Assembly (NCBI RefSeq): GCF_014905395.1
Contig: NZ_BNDT01000003.1
Location: 62,001-126,000 of the forward strand
Reading direction: 5' to 3'
Source: Lactococcus taiwanensis
Lineage (GTDB): Bacteria > Bacillota > Bacilli > Lactobacillales > Streptococcaceae
DNA length: 64,000 bases
Below, one piece after another: positions 61,241 through 64,000 of the stretch. The notes below the pieces were generated by a model. The model had not been told where the DNA came from. It saw only the letters and a list, made by a program, of their open reading frames with translations, and ran no database searches. Each line of letters begins with the position of its first letter. Positions within the stretch are counted from its first letter, which is position 1. The position numbers were made by a program, and so were the translations under genes.

Positions 61241-62851
61241 ATGACTATGTGGGACAATTTGCCTATTAATGAAAAGCAATATTATAAGAAGTTGATAACA
61301 AGTTTTGCTAGTCTTAGCGAGGCTTTTAATCAAAAAATAGAATCGGAAGATGATAGTAAATCAATCGACAGCGTTCATACAAAGGTTGCCCCGATTGTCA
61401 ATTCAAAATTTCAAGAAACTGTTTTTCAGCACAGTTTTAGCGCTGTGGGAGAAGATGTAAAAAATACTTCATTTGATGCTTCGGTTATTGTTGACGAAAA
61501 CCACAAGTATCTTGTTGGTCTAAAATCATTTGGGATAAATTCGGGGGCTCAAAAAATTGCTCAATTTAAATCGCAGCAAACTTCCTTAGGTTGGCGTGCT
61601 ATATTTAATGAGATTACAAATAATTCTATCAATAAGACAAAAGTAGAAATTGACAAAATTAATGAACCGTTATATAAAAAGCTAGCTATTGAAATATCGA
61701 GATTACGTAATGAGCGTATTGAATCTTCAAAAGCAAATTTGAAGGGGTTTGATGCTTCGGAAGTGGGTGTGGAAGCGGTTTATCATTATTTGCTCCCATC
61801 TGCTTCAGGACAAAATCCACAGATTTTTGTAGGTGAAACTCCTTATTACTCTATTGATATTGAAAATATTATTATTGATGGTTGTACAACTAAAAATAAA
61901 CCAACGAATTTTAAATTTCATGATGGAAAACATGAATATATTTATGCAGAAGCAGATAGCCAGCTTTTCATGAAATTTGACAAGGCAAAACTTGAAGAGT
62001 GGGATATTAAATATATTGACAATCCGTTTAAATTTTTTGCTGAAATGGGACAAGAATATCAAGAGATAGAGGAGCGAGAAAATGATGTAGCACTTACTAT
62101 TGATTCATCTGTTTCTTGGTTAATTAATGTCGAAGAAAATTCAGGTTTTAATTCATTTAATGGAGCTTCAAAAGTTGGAAAAAAACAGCGGAAAAAGAGT
62201 ATTGAAAAAATTCAAAATAAGTATAAAATGATTGAAAATATTTCTTGGATTGTTGAAACACTAAATCATGTTCTTTTAGATTCTAATGCTTGGCGTACGT
62301 CGGAACAAAAACGTGAGAGAAATAAAATAAAAATAGACTTCATGAAAAAAATTGAAAAACTTTCAATTCCAGAGTTATATAATGAGTGTCAGAAACTTCT
62401 CTATCGTCCAGCTGATGAAATTTATATTCCAATTCCAGATTCCAAGAACTTTCATGATTCCCATATTGATTTTTTTGGAACAGGATATGGTGAACTGAAA
62501 CAAAATGAAAAAGGTGCATGGAAGTATGTTAGGTCTAAGGAAGAATTAAAATTTACTTTAGAATTTTTACCTTCGGGAAACAAATTAGAAGCCTATTTAC
62601 CAGATCAAGATAATGGAAAAGCTATTCAATCTGTGAACAAACAAACTATTTTGGGTCATTGGATTCTTCGAGAACTTTTTAGATTGAAACCTTTTGAAGT
62701 TCTGACTTATAATAGATTGGCTGAGCTTGAAATTAACGCGATAAGATTGACTAAATTCAAAGATGCTGATAATCATATTGGGCTCGAATTTATTTGGATT
62801 GATAAAGATAAATTACCTAGTGATTTTTGGGGTAAAAATGAGAAAAAGTAA
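61241..62851 (+). CDS. Putative type II restriction endonuclease with B3-like C-terminal domain
   Basis: The 536-residue protein starts at the ATG behind GGAGG, 30 bases after the methyltransferase. The N-terminal part has FDASVIVDENHKYLVGLKSFG and KIAQFKSQQ, a possible PD-(D/E)xK-like nuclease core. The C-terminal part has EIYIPIPDSKNFHDSHIDFFG, LPSGNKLEAYLPDQDNGKAI and ILGHWILRELFRL, the pattern of B3-like recognition domains of EcoRII/NgoFVII-type enzymes. Taken together with the methyltransferase, an active R-M pair is likely. The specificity is unknown. Confidence 0.65.
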   Translation: MTMWDNLPINEKQYYKKLITSFASLSEAFNQKIESEDDSKSIDSVHTKVAPIVNSKFQETVFQHSFSAVGEDVKNTSFDASVIVDENHKYLVGLKSFGINSGAQKIAQFKSQQTSLGWRAIFNEITNNSINKTKVEIDKINEPLYKKLAIEISRLRNERIESSKANLKGFDASEVGVEAVYHYLLPSASGQNPQIFVGETPYYSIDIENIIIDGCTTKNKPTNFKFHDGKHEYIYAEADSQLFMKFDKAKLEEWDIKYIDNPFKFFAEMGQEYQEIEERENDVALTIDSSVSWLINVEENSGFNSFNGASKVGKKQRKKSIEKIQNKYKMIENISWIVETLNHVLLDSNAWRTSEQKRERNKIKIDFMKKIEKLSIPELYNECQKLLYRPADEIYIPIPDSKNFHDSHIDFFGTGYGELKQNEKGAWKYVRSKEELKFTLEFLPSGNKLEAYLPDQDNGKAIQSVNKQTILGHWILRELFRLKPFEVLTYNRLAELEINAIRLTKFKDADNHIGLEFIWIDKDKLPSDFWGKNEKK

Positions 62852-62858
62852 ATTGAGC

Positions 62859-62871
62859 ATTTCCGAACAAT
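62859..62871 (+). promoter_or_regulatory. PurBox upstream of purL
   Basis: ATTTCCGAACAAT fits the PurBox consensus fully. Its central G (62865) is 76 bases upstream of 62941, the +1 predicted from TAAAAT at 62929-62934. Confidence 0.85.
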
Positions 62872-62885
62872 CATTTGAATAATAT

Positions 62886-62912
62886 AAAAAAAGTCCTATT
62901 GGGACTTTTTAT
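62886..62912 (+). terminator. Terminator of the R-M operon
   Basis: AAGTCC pairs with GGACTT around TATTG, A run before and TTT after. It lies between the PurBox and the purL -10, as at purC. Confidence 0.8.
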
Positions 62913-62928
62913 TTCCAAACAATCAGGG

Positions 62929-62934
62929 TAAAAT
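62929..62934 (+). promoter_or_regulatory. purL -10 box
   Basis: TAAAAT, spaced from the PurBox as at purC. The leader of about 170 bases contains an AAGGAG with a three-codon frame (ATG at 62956, stop at 62965-62967) and GGAATG-TAG-CATTCC (63024-63038). Confidence 0.6.
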
Positions 62935-63112
62935 TAGTTCTATCAAGGAGATTTTATGTTTAAATAGCAACATTGTGTTTTCGAAAGTTAGTTAGAATAT
63001 GAAAACAGTTTATATTTTGACAAGGAATGTAGCATTCCAAATAACTTCCCATACTTTTTAAAATTACTAATGATATAAAATTTTCCTCAAAAATGAAAAA
63101 TTGGAGAAAATG

Positions 63113-64000
63113 ATGACAATCGAACTGAGTCCTGAGCAAATTCAGAATACTGCAATTTACCGTGAGTGGGGACTGACGGATGAAGAATATTTGAAAATCA
63201 AGGATGAGATTCTTGATGGCCGTTTGCCAAACTTTACGGAAACGGGGATGTATGCCGTGATGTGGTCAGAACATTGCTGCTACAAAAATTCAAAACCGGT
63301 CTTAAAAAAATTTCCGACGACTGGGCCACAAGTCTTGATGGGACCTGGTGAAGGAGCTGGGGTTGTGGATATTGGTGATGATTTGGCGGTTGTTTTCAAA
63401 GCTGAATCTCATAATCACCCCTCTTACGTTGAACCTTATGAAGGTGCAGCGACAGGTTCTGGTGGGATTATTCGTGATATTTTTTCAATGGGAGCTCGGC
63501 CGATTGCCATTTTGGATAGTTTACGTTTTGGGCCAATTGACAATGGTAAAACCCGTCATATTGTGGACCAAGTGACAGCTGGGATTGCGGGATATGGCAA
63601 CTGTATTGGCATTCCGACGGTTGGTGGCGAAGTAGCTTTTGATGAATCATACGCTGGAAATCCTTTGGTGAATGTCATGTGTGTGGGCTTGATTGAACAT
63701 AAACACATCCAAAAAGGACAAGCTAAAGGTGTAGGGAATTCTATTTTTTATGTCGGAGCGAAAACAGGACGTGACGGCATTCATGGGGCATCTTTTGCTT
63801 CTAAAGAATTTGGTTCTGGTTCAGAAACACAACGTTCAGCGGTTCAAGTCGGTGATCCATTTATGGAAAAACTATTGCTTGAAGCTTGTATTGAAGTCAT
63901 CCAAAATCATGGCGATATTTTAGTCGGAATTCAAGATATGGGAGCAGCTGGATTGGTGTCATCTACATCAGAAATGGCTTCAAAAGCTGGGTCAGGCCTG
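63113..64000 (+). CDS. purL: FGAM synthase large subunit PurL, 3' end outside window
   Basis: The frame from the ATG (63113; an adjacent ATG at 63110 is the alternative) is open to the end of the window, 296 codons. It has [22 protein letters not shown], and [38 protein letters not shown], the PurL small-type signature with its metal and ATP residues. It works with PurS and PurQ, which lie 3.9 kb upstream on the other side of the R-M island, and has its own PurBox and promoter. GGAGA precedes the start. Confidence 0.96.
   Translation, partial: MTIELSPEQIQNTAIYREWGLTDEEYLKIKDEILDGRLPNFTETGMYAVMWSEHCCYKNSKPVLKKFPTTGPQVLMGPGEGAGVVDIGDDLAVVFKAESHNHPSYVEPYEGAATGSGGIIRDIFSMGARPIAILDSLRFGPIDNGKTRHIVDQVTAGIAGYGNCIGIPTVGGEVAFDESYAGNPLVNVMCVGLIEHKHIQKGQAKGVGNSIFYVGAKTGRDGIHGASFASKEFGSGSETQRSAVQVGDPFMEKLLLEACIEVIQNHGDILVGIQDMGAAGLVSSTSEMASKAGSGL

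Noticed and set aside
1-64000. tRNA, rRNA, CRISPR arrays, insertion sequences, prophage genes
   Set aside because: I read for cloverleaf-like T-loop motifs, spaced direct repeats, transposases and phage structural genes and found none; dispersed palindromes are not CRISPR because spacing is irregular and large.

Overview
The window looks like a low-GC Gram-positive chromosome of the Streptococcaceae, most likely a Lactococcus of the garvieae/petauri/formosensis type. I infer this from the pyrR-pyrP-pyrB-carA cluster, the mleR/mleSP malolactic cluster, a class 1A dihydroorotate dehydrogenase, separate thiolase and HMG-CoA reductase genes, and purine genes with PurBoxes of the L. lactis type. 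No rRNA, tRNA, CRISPR array, prophage or insertion sequence was seen.

Layout. 1-700: end of a UbiX/LpdD-type decarboxylase accessory locus. 700-5.2 kb: PyrR-attenuated pyrimidine operon. 5.2-10.7 kb: secreted DUF5648 protein, DUF898 membrane protein, cold-shock protein, M20 peptidase, small unknowns, L31 and YceD. 10.7-15 kb: CovRS-like two-component system and a GlnR-box-controlled amtB-glnK pair. 15-22.3 kb: murD-murG-divIB, obgE behind a structured leader, queA. 22.6-25 kb: large LPXTG surface lectin. 25-29 kb: malolactic regulon. 29.3-34 kb: nagB and the upper mevalonate genes. 34-44.4 kb: rpsP-khpA, hemH, rimM-trmD, dapB, cca, pepD and small genes. 44.5-50 kb: ABC-F protein, msrA, pyrD, two bacteriocin-immunity-like genes. 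50-54.8 kb: chitin-type LPMO, thyA, a second DUF5648 protein, MarR plus MFS exporter. 54.8-57.4 kb: operon behind a MerR-type promoter (SDR, DUF2255, CMD, ABM, cupin). 57.4-64 kb: purCSQ and the start of purL, separated by a restriction-modification island.

The least expected signals are non-coding. (1) A palindrome family, TTACTGAC-N6-GTCAGTAA, occurs about 20 times between 0.9 and 53 kb, including inside coding sequences. (2) Both the HMG-CoA synthase and the HMG-CoA reductase gene have a perfect hairpin between the Shine-Dalgarno sequence and the start codon; folding it restores normal spacing. (3) Several genes (rimM, cca, the marR gene, one immunity gene) start at or within one base of the +1 predicted from a good -10 box, so they look leaderless. 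(4) A three-way-junction-like leader precedes obgE. (5) The R-M island (a Bsp6I-like endonuclease relic, an intact C5 methyltransferase, a large putative endonuclease) sits between purQ and purL, and a second PurBox 76 bases upstream of a predicted start lies behind it. (6) Two unrelated neighbouring genes share a duplicated 5' leader whose stem shows a compensatory base change.
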